From contig JAGWGB010000014.1 of NCBI GenBank assembly GCA_028867595.1, positions 1 through 36,878 of the forward strand: a stretch of DNA of 36,878 nt. The letters run 5' to 3'. Source of the DNA: Nitrososphaerota archaeon (GTDB lineage: Archaea > Thermoproteota > Nitrososphaeria > Nitrososphaerales > Nitrosopumilaceae). This document shows positions 17,503 to 25,452 of the stretch, in pieces (positions within the stretch are counted from its first letter, which is position 1; each line of letters opens with the position of its first letter). Below the pieces are notes generated by a model, which did not search any database, had not been told where the DNA came from, and saw only the letters and a list, made by a program, of their open reading frames with translations. The translations under genes were made by a program, and so were the position numbers.

Positions 17503-18245
17503 TTTTCTGCCTCCACGGCTCTCTCAAGCACTAGATCGATCATTTTTTCGTCAGTTCCAAGATGCTCTGAGAGAAATATTTGTTTAATGTTAGATTGGGC
17601 AATAGCTGGAGTCAGATCTTCGTAAATGTCTCGCTTTACGTGAGCGCCCCTGTGCAAAAAATATGGTACCACAACAAGGCATTCTGGGTTGTTTTTTGAG
17701 CACGCTTCAATTCCTTGCTTTATGTTTGGCTCTTCTATCTCCAAAAAACAATAGTTGACATTTCTGTATGTCTTGCCAAGCCCGTCTGCAACATACTTGA
17801 GAGCTGACCTTGCCTCTGGGTCTTTGCTGCCGTGACCTATTACTAGTACGTCTACATTTTTTTTCTGTGCAGTAGATTTGTTCCTGTCAAGTATTTTTTC
17901 TATCTTTTCGTCTACAAGTGTTATCAGAGATTGGTGCATGTTCATCGGTTTTGATATTGAGATCCTAGCCTTGGTGCTTGATTGAAACTTTGTTGCTGTA
18001 TCTACTGCTGCCTTGACTTTTCTTCCTGGGTACAAAAAATATGGCACAATAGTAAGCGCGTCAATATCTGACAAGAGACATGTCTTGATGCCTTCTTCGA
18101 TATATGGGGGAATTACCTCAAGAAAGCAATAGTTTGTCATGTGATAGCCTCCCTTTTGCTTTACCTTATCACATATGTGCTGCAGCTCTTGCTTTACATC
18201 ATCCTCGTGGCTGCCCCTGTCTATTATCAATAATCCTCGCTTCAT
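17499..18245 (-). CDS. cbiX: Sirohydrochlorin cobaltochelatase CbiX, two-domain form with a degenerate N-terminal repeat
   Basis: A 248-aa tandem duplication of the CbiX fold. The C-terminal half keeps the metal-binding histidines: His138 in IGHGSKDPEAR and His202 in YFLHRGAHVKRDI. The N-terminal half aligns well (NYCFLEV against NYCFLEI, IVPYFLYPG against VVPYFLHRG), but the equivalent positions are Arg10 (DRGS) and Lys76 (GRKV). The protein therefore appears to have one cobalt-inserting site, in the second half. Archaeal CbiX is often a single-domain homodimer; this looks like a fused dimer with one subunit inactivated. It overlaps both neighbours by 4 bp. Confidence 0.92.
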   Translation of the reverse strand: MKRGLLIIDRGSHEDDVKQELQHICDKVKQKGGYHMTNYCFLEVIPPYIEEGIKTCLLSDIDALTIVPYFLYPGRKVKAAVDTATKFQSSTKARISISKPMNMHQSLITLVDEKIEKILDRNKSTAQKKNVDVLVIGHGSKDPEARSALKYVADGLGKTYRNVNYCFLEIEEPNIKQGIEACSKNNPECLVVVPYFLHRGAHVKRDIYEDLTPAIAQSNIKQIFLSEHLGTDEKMIDLVLERAVEAEK

Positions 18246-19324
18246 TTTAGAATCCTTGCAACTGCAATGGTAAGATTTGGGGGGAATTTCTGCTTTTCAA
18301 CTACTAGCGTGCCTCCTGAGCTCTTGATGGCAGATGCCTCGGACACGCTTGGGGTGCCCTCAAAGTTTTGTACAACCTCCGATGGGTTTGGTATTGTAAC
18401 TTGGGCAAGCTCCTGCTTTTCGTAATAGTCAACTGGAACACTCATGCTTTCTGCAAGCTCGCGCAAGCCTGCCACCTGGGCCTCTTTTTTGATTGATGAA
18501 AACTTGGCAACTGACTTGGGGCTGAGCTTGAACTTTGAGAGGGAAAACTCTAGACCCTCCTTGATTGTATCGCGACTAGTGTCCCAGTGCAGCCCCACTC
18601 CAACCACTAGGGTTTTTGGTCTGTACACGACTGCACGCTCGAGCACTTTTTTGTCCTCTACTATTTTATCTGTGATTATCAAAAATCCCTTGCAGTCTGA
18701 CCTTGCCATCTCGTCTATGCTTGAATAGACATGGACGTTTTTTGGAAGCTCCTTTTTTGGAAGCCACCAGTTTTTTTCACCGGCGTCTTGGAAGACTCCT
18801 ATTTTTTCTTCATTTACCATAAATGCGCTAATCTTTGTAACAGTCGAGTCGTCATCTATCTTCCATCCAAACTCTTTTCCAACAAGATCTACTGCAATAG
18901 TTTTGTTGACATCTGCTGCTGTTGTAATGACTGGAGTTGCACCAATCAGTCCTGCAATGTCTTCTGCAAGCTTGTTTGCACCTCCGAGATGGCCTGAAAG
19001 CATGCTTATGACAAACTTGGCAGCATCATCAATTACAACTACCGCTGGGTCTGTCTTTTTGTCCTTCATGTATGGTGCAACAAGACGTATTACTGCACCA
19101 AGAGAAAATATGCAGACAAGCGCGCTGTAACTTTGAAAGAGCATTCCTACCTTTGCGGTAGTAGATTCTTCAAACCAGTTTACTTTGGAATCGCCATTTG
19201 AAAACTTGGATGGGGCAAAGACTTGCCAAGAGGGAAACTTGGCCCTCAAATTTTTGGCAATATCTATTCCGTTTTTAGTAATTGCAATTATTGCTACAGT
19301 ATCCACAAAATGTCTTTTTTGCAT
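18242..19324 (-). CDS. cbiG: Cobalt-precorrin-5A hydrolase CbiG
   Basis: A 360-aa CbiG that opens the delta-lactone of cobalt-precorrin-5A. The central IFSLGAVIRLVAPYMKDKK and DPAVVVIDDAAKFVISMLSGHLGGAN segments are diagnostic. The C-terminal domain begins about VVGVGLHWDTS and contains LRELAESMSVPV. The ATG at 19324 lies 13 bp after cbiD, and its stop overlaps cbiX by 4 bp. CbiD acts before or with it in the same part of the anaerobic pathway, which fits the order. Confidence 0.95.
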   Translation of the reverse strand: MQKRHFVDTVAIIAITKNGIDIAKNLRAKFPSWQVFAPSKFSNGDSKVNWFEESTTAKVGMLFQSYSALVCIFSLGAVIRLVAPYMKDKKTDPAVVVIDDAAKFVISMLSGHLGGANKLAEDIAGLIGATPVITTAADVNKTIAVDLVGKEFGWKIDDDSTVTKISAFMVNEEKIGVFQDAGEKNWWLPKKELPKNVHVYSSIDEMARSDCKGFLIITDKIVEDKKVLERAVVYRPKTLVVGVGLHWDTSRDTIKEGLEFSLSKFKLSPKSVAKFSSIKKEAQVAGLRELAESMSVPVDYYEKQELAQVTIPNPSEVVQNFEGTPSVSEASAIKSSGGTLVVEKQKFPPNLTIAVARILK

Positions 19325-19337
19325 GTGAACATATCTG

Positions 19338-20438
19338 TTACTGTCTGGGAAACCTTCCTATGGTGTTGCCGTCAAAATCAAACATGATTACATCGATCTC
19401 AAACTTTTCTTCTGAATGCTTTCTTAGTTGGTTGTAGACCTCAGAGCAGACAAGGTCAAAGTATTTCTTGCCCAAGTTTTTGCCTGAGACAATCTCAAAG
19501 ACATGCCTTGCTGTATTTGCTTTTTTGATCTCCTCAACTGTATCAAGAGGTATGTTGCATCGCACGGCAATTTCTGCCAAAAACTCCATGTCTACCTTTG
19601 AGCCCTTGACATGGGTTTGCTTTACTCCCATCCCCATCTTGGTTAGCTTGCCAATGAACCCTGCAACATAGGCTTTCTTTATTCCCTTTTTTGCGCACTG
19701 CTGAACTGTATACCCGGAAAAGTCTCCCATCTGCACAAAGCAATGGTCTGGAAGGCTGACTATTTTTCTTGCAAAATCCTCGCTTCTTCCACCTGTTGTG
19801 AGAACTACAGTATCATTTCCCATGGCAATTGTAACATCAATGCTCTGCCTAATTGATGCAGCAAACGATGCTGTAGAATACGGCATTACAATTCCGCTTG
19901 TTCCAAGAATTGATATTCCGCCAAGGATTCCAAGTCTTGGATTGTCAGTCTTTGGTGCAAGCTCCCTTCCTTTTGGAACTGATATCAGTACCTTTATTCC
20001 GTTTTTTTTCAAAAGGTCTTGTGCTATCTCTGAAATGTTTTCAGTTATCATTTTTTTTGGAGTGGGATTGATTGCAGCAGAGCCCACCACTAGGCCAAGG
20101 CCGGGCTTTGTCACCCTGCCCACCCCCTCGCCGCCGTCTATCTCTATCTTTCCTATGTCATCTGTTATGGATACTGTAGTGTGTATCTCTGCACCATGAG
20201 TCACGTCTGGATCATCGCCGCCGTCTTTTATGACAAAGCAACTTGCAGAACTTTTGCTAAACTCGCATCTTTCTATCTTTATCTGTATCTTGGATTTTTT
20301 TGGAAGCGTAACGTTAACAGAACTTGTTTTTTCTTGGTTTAAAATGGCAAGCACTCCTGCCTTTGCACCTGCAGTAGCACAAGTTCCTGTAGTAAAGCCA
20401 GTCCTTAGTTTCCCCTTTGGCTTGTCAGACTCCATCAT
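19338..20438 (-). CDS. cbiD: Cobalt-precorrin-5B C1-methyltransferase CbiD
   Basis: A 366-aa CbiD, SAM-dependent C-1 methylation in anaerobic corrin synthesis. The N-terminus LRTGFTTGTCATAGAKAG is the family hallmark, followed by KDGGDDPDVTHG and a glycine-rich GEGVGRVTKPGLG. Two ATGs in a row (20438 and 20435) are possible starts. It is the first gene of a four-gene minus-strand operon (cbiD-cbiG-cbiX-cbiC). A TATA box lies 25 bp upstream, and the left end of a TnpB element begins about 10 bp beyond that box. Confidence 0.95.
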   Translation of the reverse strand: MMESDKPKGKLRTGFTTGTCATAGAKAGVLAILNQEKTSSVNVTLPKKSKIQIKIERCEFSKSSASCFVIKDGGDDPDVTHGAEIHTTVSITDDIGKIEIDGGEGVGRVTKPGLGLVVGSAAINPTPKKMITENISEIAQDLLKKNGIKVLISVPKGRELAPKTDNPRLGILGGISILGTSGIVMPYSTASFAASIRQSIDVTIAMGNDTVVLTTGGRSEDFARKIVSLPDHCFVQMGDFSGYTVQQCAKKGIKKAYVAGFIGKLTKMGMGVKQTHVKGSKVDMEFLAEIAVRCNIPLDTVEEIKKANTARHVFEIVSGKNLGKKYFDLVCSEVYNQLRKHSEEKFEIDVIMFDFDGNTIGRFPRQ

Positions 20439-20459
20439 TTGAGATTATTTTTTCTTGCG

Positions 20460-20467
20460 TATTAAAG
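20460..20467 (-). promoter_or_regulatory. Probable TATA box of the cbiD operon
   Basis: On the minus strand this reads CTTTAATA, centred 25 bp upstream of the cbiD ATG, a typical distance for a leaderless archaeal promoter. The purine-rich GAG just upstream may be part of the BRE. The neighbouring mobile element starts close to this point, so its insertion may have replaced whatever lay upstream of the BRE. Confidence 0.5.
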
Positions 20468-20483
20468 CTCTGTTACATTGCCA

Positions 20484-20501
20484 GGTGATAATGACATTAC
20501 C
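20484..20501 (+). repeat. Left-end hairpin of the TnpB element
   Basis: Imperfect palindrome with stem GGTGAT paired to ATTACC (one G-T wobble) and loop AATGAC. A subterminal hairpin a few bases inside the end is what TnpA-type transposases recognise in IS200/IS605 elements. Confidence 0.45.
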
Positions 20502-20536
20502 AGTACTATAACTTTAACAAGAAAATACATCATCAG

Positions 20537-21760
20537 TTGAAGGCAATCAAGTCTGTCAGGCAATCATACGTTCCAGATCCACGTACTTTTGATTTTCTTG
20601 AAACTTTTCGAGATATGGTAAATCACTGTATCAGAACAGGACTGCAAAATAATGCATGGGCGTTAAAGCGATTATCAAAGTTGTCGTATCGTGAATTGAT
20701 CCAGTATGATATTCCTTCATACTACAAACTATGCGCAATATCAAAGGCTGCAGGTATATTATCAAACAGAAGACAATCCATCAAGCGAGGAATCAATACA
20801 AAAAATCCCCATCTGAAAAAACCAATACTGATATCATGTTATGGATTCAAGCTTGAAGGTGATGTTTTCAAGATACCTCTTGGAGGCAGAAAGTATTTTG
20901 ATATTCCATTGAACCATCACACAAGGGAAGTGATACATGGCAACGGGAATGATGCTACCTTCAAGATAAACTCCTTTGTTCTTACTGCAGGTGCTATATC
21001 AATATCGTATTCAAAAGATGTACCGGAAATACAATGTAACAGTACAGCAGGAATTGACAGAAATCTCAGAAATGTTACTGTAGGAGACTGCAGTCAAGTA
21101 GTGCAGTATGACATATCAAAAGCTGCTAGGATTGCAGAGAATACAAGATCCATAACATCGTCTTTCAAGCGAGATGATCACAGAATCAGAAAACAACTGT
21201 ACTCAAAATATGGCACCAGAAGAAAAAATCGGATAAATCAGTTATTGCACAAGATCTCACAGGATGTTGTATACAATGCTGCGCAAAACAAACACGCCCT
21301 AGTCTTTGAAGACATTAGACACATAAGAAAGATGTATCAGAAAGGCAACTGGCAAGGGAAAAAACATCGCGGTACAATGAACGGCTGGTCATTTTCTGAG
21401 ATCAAACGCCAGATAGAATACAAGTCAAAATGGAGAGGCATTCCAATAATCCAGTTATCAAGACAAGATACCAGAGGAACGTCAAGACTGTGTCCCAGAT
21501 GCGGAAAGAGACTCCAAGACAAAGGGGCATGGAATACACCTGACCATAACAGGGAGCTCTGGTGTGATACATGTCAGAGATGGCAGGATCGTGATGTAAT
21601 AGCAGTCATGAACCAATCTCTGCGAGGGCTGCCAAGGCTTGGCAGTTCTAAAGGTGATGCAGGTGAAGCAATGAGGGGGAATGTGGATAACGCACTGCCG
21701 CTAATCCTTAGAGTCGATGCATCAAAGTTACAGTTGATAGGTCATAACCCGTCAACGTAA
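20537..21760 (+). CDS. tnpB: TnpB RNA-guided nuclease of an IS200/IS605-type element
   Basis: A 407-aa TnpB with a split RuvC nuclease: Asp174 in AGIDRNLRNVTV, Glu258 in LVFEDIRHIRK and Asp353 in RDVIAVMN. A four-cysteine zinc finger (CPRC at 319-322, CDTC at 343-346) lies between the last two, preceded by the QDTRGTSRLCP segment typical of TnpB. The catalytic set is intact, so it could be active with an omega RNA made from its own 3' end. The start is TTG at 20537. The frame remains open for about 50 codons past the last RuvC motif, through the proposed guide-RNA scaffold, and stops only a few bases past the right-end hairpin, which is unusual. The Asn usual after RDV is Ile. Confidence 0.9.
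   Translation: MKAIKSVRQSYVPDPRTFDFLETFRDMVNHCIRTGLQNNAWALKRLSKLSYRELIQYDIPSYYKLCAISKAAGILSNRRQSIKRGINTKNPHLKKPILISCYGFKLEGDVFKIPLGGRKYFDIPLNHHTREVIHGNGNDATFKINSFVLTAGAISISYSKDVPEIQCNSTAGIDRNLRNVTVGDCSQVVQYDISKAARIAENTRSITSSFKRDDHRIRKQLYSKYGTRRKNRINQLLHKISQDVVYNAAQNKHALVFEDIRHIRKMYQKGNWQGKKHRGTMNGWSFSEIKRQIEYKSKWRGIPIIQLSRQDTRGTSRLCPRCGKRLQDKGAWNTPDHNRELWCDTCQRWQDRDVIAVMNQSLRGLPRLGSSKGDAGEAMRGNVDNALPLILRVDASKLQLIGHNPST
21626..21756 (+). ncRNA. Putative omega RNA scaffold at the tnpB 3' end
   Basis: In TnpB systems the guide RNA comes from the 3' end of tnpB and the right end of the element. Here a strong hairpin CTGCCAA-GGC-TTGGCAG (21629-21645, extendable with wobble pairs to 21626-21648) is followed by a 64-nt stretch (21665-21728) that aligns without gaps, 48 of 64 identical, to a decayed copy at 33374-33437. 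The region ends in the right-end hairpin. The guide would be the sequence beyond 21756. Both the exact 5' and 3' limits are inferred. Confidence 0.5.
21733..21756 (+). repeat. Right-end hairpin of the TnpB element
   Basis: Imperfect palindrome with outer stem GTTGA/TCAAC and inner stem GGT/ACC around CATA. It ends in TCAA(C), a cleavage motif of several IS200/IS605 members. Confidence 0.45.
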
Positions 21761-21784
21761 TAGAGCCCGTATTAATCTGTGTGG

Positions 21785-22228
21785 TCATTTTAGAATGCTT
21801 TCAAGTATTATCCAGAGTGCAATAATGCCAAGCCCGCCGTAAAGTATCATGTGCGTGCTCTTAAATGAAGACTCTTTTTCTCTGAAATGATCATAGTTTT
21901 CTTGTGTGCTTGCACCAAATGGATTCTTAAAGCCTGCAAAATTGGGACCAAAGTTAAAGTTGTCATTCATCGTACTTCCGTCATATTTTTTCCAAAATTG
22001 TGTATAGTTGGAAGAGACATCTGTCTCAGATGTCTTGGTCCTTGACTTTTCCTCGCGCCTCAAAAGTTGGTATGCCTCTGTAACCTGCTTGAACTTTTCC
22101 CCGTCCTTGTGGGTGTTGTTTCTGTCTGGGTGATACTTGAGAGAGAGTTGCCTGTATGCGTTCTTTATCTCCTTTTGCGATGCTCCCTTTTGCACTCCTA
22201 GAATCTGATAGCAGTCAGAAGGCTTCAA
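21785..22228 (-). CDS. J-domain protein with C-terminal membrane anchor
   Basis: A 147-aa protein with an N-terminal J-domain (about residues 4-62): [28 protein letters not shown] with the HPD motif that stimulates Hsp70/DnaK, and [12 protein letters not shown] polar linker rich in Asn/Phe/Gly leads to one hydrophobic helix near 126-144, so the J-domain should be tethered to the inner face of the membrane. It lacks the zinc-finger and substrate-binding domains of full DnaJ, so it probably recruits DnaK to membrane sites. TTG start at 22228; divergent from the epimerase-like gene with a possible common promoter. Confidence 0.85.
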   Translation of the reverse strand: MKPSDCYQILGVQKGASQKEIKNAYRQLSLKYHPDRNNTHKDGEKFKQVTEAYQLLRREEKSRTKTSETDVSSNYTQFWKKYDGSTMNDNFNFGPNFAGFKNPFGASTQENYDHFREKESSFKSTHMILYGGLGIIALWIILESILK

Positions 22229-22252
22229 ACGCTTAGCCTTAGAACAAACACC

Positions 22253-22263
22253 AAAATTAATTT
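22253..22263. promoter_or_regulatory. Possible shared TATA box of the J-domain and epimerase-like genes
   Basis: The palindrome AAATTAATTT (22254-22263) is centred 30 bp from the TTG start at 22228 and 27 bp from the GTG start at 22286 on the other strand. It is the only TATA-like sequence in the 57-bp gap and supports the GTG rather than the TTG at 22262 as the start of the plus-strand gene. Confidence 0.45.
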
Positions 22264-22285
22264 GTCGGATGGCTGTGCCCTGTCT

Positions 22286-23143
22286 GTGAGCAAAAATAAG
22301 ATTGCCATCTCTGGCGCCAGTGGATTTGTGGGAAGAAACGTTGGCAAGTTTCTTGCAGAAAATGGATATGATTTAGTGTTACTTGCAAGAAAAAAAGGGA
22401 AAATTAATTTTGGAAAAACAGTCATATCGCAAGACCTAGCAGAAAAAAATCTTTTAAAAAATATCAGGGGGTCGCAAGCCTTTCTGCACTTTATAGGAAC
22501 AGGAAGGCAGACAACTCAGGAAGACTATGAAGCAGTAAATGTAAACCTGACAAAGAATGCAATCTTGCTTTGCAAACGCGCTGGCATCCGAAAAATAATA
22601 TACTTGAGTGGGCTTGGAGTTGACAAAAAATCTACCTTGGGATACTTTATTTCCAAGTTCAAGGCAGAACAAGAAATTATCCTATCTGGCCTTGACTATA
22701 CGATATTTCGTCCGTCATATATCATGGGAAAAGATGATCCGTTATCACAAATGCTCTTGGGGCAGATTGCAAGAGGCACTGTTCTTGTCCCAGGCTCTGG
22801 GAAATACAGGATGCAGCCAATTTCAGTCTATGATGTTGCCCAAGTCATAATGAAAACAATTAGCGGAAGGAAATTCTCGAGAAAAATAATCGACCTTGTC
22901 GGGCCGCAAGCTGTATCCTACAATCGCGTTGTTTTGGATCTTGTTGGAAACGTCAAGACAAAGCATGTGGATTTTGAGAAAGCATACCATGAAGCACTTG
23001 TATCGCCTGACTCGCAGTTTGGCATCGACGATCTTAGCATCTTGGTAGGTGACTATATTGGAAACCACAGAAAACTTGAAAGAATATCTGGAATTACGTT
23101 CACAAAATACGGTAAAATGCTAGAGGCCTGCCGCCTTTCGTAA
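22286..23143 (+). CDS. NAD(P)-binding epimerase-like protein (NDUFA9/atypical SDR type)
   Basis: A 285-aa atypical short-chain dehydrogenase. [16 protein letters not shown] gives the Rossmann GxxGxxG at the N-terminus, and LLARK follows. The middle has [11 protein letters not shown] and the [11 protein letters not shown] motif seen in NmrA/NDUFA9-like proteins. The usual YxxxK pair is not clear, so it may bind the nucleotide without classic dehydrogenase activity. An in-frame TTG at 22262 lies too close to the TATA box, so the GTG at 22286 is preferred. The 3' end overlaps the metK 3' end by 24 bp tail to tail. Confidence 0.82.
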   Translation: MSKNKIAISGASGFVGRNVGKFLAENGYDLVLLARKKGKINFGKTVISQDLAEKNLLKNIRGSQAFLHFIGTGRQTTQEDYEAVNVNLTKNAILLCKRAGIRKIIYLSGLGVDKKSTLGYFISKFKAEQEIILSGLDYTIFRPSYIMGKDDPLSQMLLGQIARGTVLVPGSGKYRMQPISVYDVAQVIMKTISGRKFSRKIIDLVGPQAVSYNRVVLDLVGNVKTKHVDFEKAYHEALVSPDSQFGIDDLSILVGDYIGNHRKLERISGITFTKYGKMLEACRLS

Positions 23144-24298
23144 TGTGTCTGCCTTGTCGGTCTTTTCCCAGGTAAATTCTGGCTCGTTTCTTCCAAAGTG
23201 TCCATAAGCTGCAGTCTTTCGGTATATTGGACTCTTCAACTTTAGTTGAGAAATGATTGCAGCTGGTCTCATGTCAAAGTGTTTTCTGACTAGATTTTCA
23301 ATCTGTTCTTCTGGAATCTTGCTTGTCCCAAAAGTGCTTACCATAAGAGATACTGGCTGTGCCACTCCAATTGCATATGCAACCTGGACTTCGCATCTTT
23401 CTGCAAGCCCTGCTGCTACAATGTTTTTTGCAATGTATCTGCACATGTAACATGCAGACCTGTCAACCTTTGACGGGTCCTTTCCTGAAAATGCTCCACC
23501 GCCATGTCTTCCCATGCCGCCATACGTATCAACAATTATCTTTCTACCTGTAAGGCCTGCATCGCCTGGAGGTCCGCCAATTACAAATCGTCCTGTTGGG
23601 TTTACGTGAATCTTTATCTTGTCATTCCACAAGTTGCCGCAGACTGGCTTGATAACTTTTTCAATAATCTCTTTTTGTATCTGGCCGTTGGTAATCTCAG
23701 GCGAGTGCTGAGTTGATACGACAATAGTCTCAATTCTTTTTGGTTTTCCGTCCTCGTACTCTACTGTAACCTGTGACTTGCCGTCTGGTCTTGCCCAGGG
23801 AAGTTCTTTTTTCTTTCTTGCCTCTGCAAGTCTTTGGGTAAGCTTGTGTGCAAGAAGTATTGGCATCGGCATAAATTCTGCAGTCTCATTTGTTGCATAT
23901 CCAAACATCAGGCCTTGGTCTCCTGCCCCCTGCTCCTTGTTGTCATTTGCAGTGACTCCTTGGGAGATGTCTGGGCTCTGAGAATGGAGAGAGACTAGGA
24001 CACTGCACGAGTCTGCATCAAAACCAAACTGTGGATCATTATACCCAATCTCTTTGATTGTTCTTCTGACCACGTCTTGTATGTCAAACCTTGCCTTTGA
24101 CGTGACCTCGCCTGCAACCACAACAATTCCTGTGGTCGTCATAGTTTCAACTGCGACTCTCGAGTCGGGATCTTGTTTTAGGAACTCATCCAAGATTGCA
24201 TCAGATATTTGATCACAAACTTTGTCTGGATGGCCCTCTGTAACAGATTCTGAAGTAAATAGATAATTTCTACCCATGTCGTTCATTATCTGAGTCAT
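23120..24298 (-). CDS. metK: S-adenosylmethionine synthetase, bacterial type
   Basis: A 392-aa MetK that makes SAM from methionine and ATP. Diagnostic motifs are [20 protein letters not shown] near the start, [12 protein letters not shown], and the phosphate-loop [17 protein letters not shown]. These belong to the bacterial/eukaryotic family, whereas most euryarchaea and crenarchaea use the divergent archaeal MAT. Several in-frame Met codons (1, 5, 8) are possible starts; the first overlaps the LSm stop as TAATG. SAM is the methyl donor for CbiD and other Cbi enzymes, though no direct link to that operon is visible. Confidence 0.95.
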   Translation of the reverse strand: MTQIMNDMGRNYLFTSESVTEGHPDKVCDQISDAILDEFLKQDPDSRVAVETMTTTGIVVVAGEVTSKARFDIQDVVRRTIKEIGYNDPQFGFDADSCSVLVSLHSQSPDISQGVTANDNKEQGAGDQGLMFGYATNETAEFMPMPILLAHKLTQRLAEARKKKELPWARPDGKSQVTVEYEDGKPKRIETIVVSTQHSPEITNGQIQKEIIEKVIKPVCGNLWNDKIKIHVNPTGRFVIGGPPGDAGLTGRKIIVDTYGGMGRHGGGAFSGKDPSKVDRSACYMCRYIAKNIVAAGLAERCEVQVAYAIGVAQPVSLMVSTFGTSKIPEEQIENLVRKHFDMRPAAIISQLKLKSPIYRKTAAYGHFGRNEPEFTWEKTDKADTLRKAAGL

Positions 24299-24540
24299 TA
24301 CAGCTCATTTTCTAGTTTGATAAAAAGTACGTTATTTCCTCTTACTATAACTCGACCATAATTTGCAACTATCTTGCCGTTGTTTATCTCCTCTGCATCT
24401 GTCATGATTAGATTCATGTAAGAATCAACATTGTTCATCTTACCTTTGTATTCTATATCGCTTTTTAGTCGAACTGTAACCTTTTTGTTTACTCCCTTTT
24501 GAAGTGTTGTCAGAGGTCGTTTACCAGCTTGTTGCGACAA
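24298..24540 (-). CDS. LSm/Sm-like RNA-binding protein
   Basis: An 80-aa archaeal LSm protein. Sm1 motif: [28 protein letters not shown]; Sm2 motif: [13 protein letters not shown]. It should form a heptameric ring binding U-rich RNA. The start is TTG. The stop overlaps the metK ATG by 1 bp, so the two genes are translated from one message. Confidence 0.93.
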   Translation of the reverse strand: MSQQAGKRPLTTLQKGVNKKVTVRLKSDIEYKGKMNNVDSYMNLIMTDAEEINNGKIVANYGRVIVRGNNVLFIKLENEL

Positions 24541-24638
24541 TCAATAATTCACTTGTCACCAGTGCTTGAAGTCGTAAATAAAAGCCTTCCCGATCTTGCT
24601 TGAACCATTTAATTTCCGGTATTTTCTAGTTAAATGAT

Positions 24639-25286
24639 TTGATCTCAACTGGATTGGCAGGACTTGACAAGCTGTTAGGTGGGGGAATAGCTGCGTGTAT
24701 CGTCACTGACATCTTTGGTCCTAGCGGAATAGGAAAGACACAGCTTGCAATGCAAATATGCGCCAACGCAATCACTGAAAAAATAATTTACCAGGACACA
24801 AGCGGCAGCTTTCACCCAGAAAGAATGCTTGAGATAATAAAAGCAAAGAAACTCGGACCAGAACTTTTGGACAACATTATTGTATCAAGAGTGAGAAACA
24901 CGTCAGAACAAATCGAGAATCTCAAAAAAATGTTTGAGATGCGGCCAGGACTTGTTGTGATTGATACTGTCACAGATCTTTTTTCGTTCGAGTATTCAAA
25001 GGAATCAAATGCACTTGAAAAACACATCAAATTCATGCAATACATGCACTCTCTTTCCCTGCTATGCATACAGAACAAGATTCCAGTTGTAGTAACTAAC
25101 GTAGTTCGGGGATCTGAAGAAGGGTATCACGAGAACCTTGAAAAATCAATTGGCATTTTTACCCATAAAAAGATCAGGCTCTCAAAGGAGGGCAACAAGT
25201 TTCTTGCACAGGTGCTGCCTTGCTTTGGCGCAAAAAAAGAGATTGCATATAAGATAACACCTCAGGGACTAGAAGAGACAACTTAA
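24639..25286 (+). CDS. radB: RadB-like RecA-family ATPase
   Basis: A 215-aa RecA-core protein without the N-terminal helix-hairpin-helix domain of RadA, the size and form of RadB. Walker A GPSGIGKTQ lies at about 27-35, Walker B LVVIDT near 110, and VVVTNVVRG follows. RadB is a recombination mediator paralogue of RadA. The start is TTG at 24639, with a TATA-like TTTAATTT centred about 28 bp upstream. It is divergent from the LSm-metK pair. Confidence 0.85.
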   Translation: MISTGLAGLDKLLGGGIAACIVTDIFGPSGIGKTQLAMQICANAITEKIIYQDTSGSFHPERMLEIIKAKKLGPELLDNIIVSRVRNTSEQIENLKKMFEMRPGLVVIDTVTDLFSFEYSKESNALEKHIKFMQYMHSLSLLCIQNKIPVVVTNVVRGSEEGYHENLEKSIGIFTHKKIRLSKEGNKFLAQVLPCFGAKKEIAYKITPQGLEETT

Positions 25287-25317
25287 GCTATTTATCACTG
25301 TGGTTGTAAGGTGACCT

Positions 25318-25452
25318 ATGGCAGGAATTTTTGATCAGATACCGATTATCACAGTTATCTTATTTGGTGCTGGCATAGTTGGTGCAATGGTATACGAGCG
25401 ATCTAGAACAAGACAATCCGCAGAAGAATCATCTACGTCATCTGCCGAATGA
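25318..25452 (+). CDS. 44-aa single-span membrane protein
   Basis: An ATG-to-TGA ORF whose product has a hydrophobic stretch (about residues 8-26: PIITVILFGAGIVGAMVY), then Arg-rich and Ser/Glu-rich residues. CTATTTATC (25288-25296) is centred 26 bp upstream of the ATG, as for a leaderless gene, and a GGTGA sits just before the start. The last 74 bp overlap the start of the Lhr gene in another frame. It may be a real small membrane protein or an upstream ORF in the Lhr leader. Confidence 0.5.
   Translation: MAGIFDQIPIITVILFGAGIVGAMVYERSRTRQSAEESSTSSAE

Larger units (their letters stand above)
20477..21756 (+). mobile_element. IS200/IS605-type element carrying only tnpB
   Basis: No tnpA gene is present, so this is a TnpB-only element. 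Boundaries are inferred. On the left, TTAC at 20473-20476 is followed by a hairpin GGTGAT/ATTACC (20484-20501, loop of six). On the right, GTTGA...TCAAC with inner GGT/ACC forms an imperfect hairpin (21733-21756) ending in TCAA. TTAC on the left and TCAA on the right are the cleavage sites used by IS608-like members of the family, but I cannot confirm them here without an empty site. There are no terminal inverted repeats, as expected for this family. Confidence 0.6.

Noticed and set aside
13616-20438. Cobalamin riboswitch for the cbi genes
   Set aside because: No B12-box-like structure is seen, leaders are almost absent, and this riboswitch is not expected in archaea.
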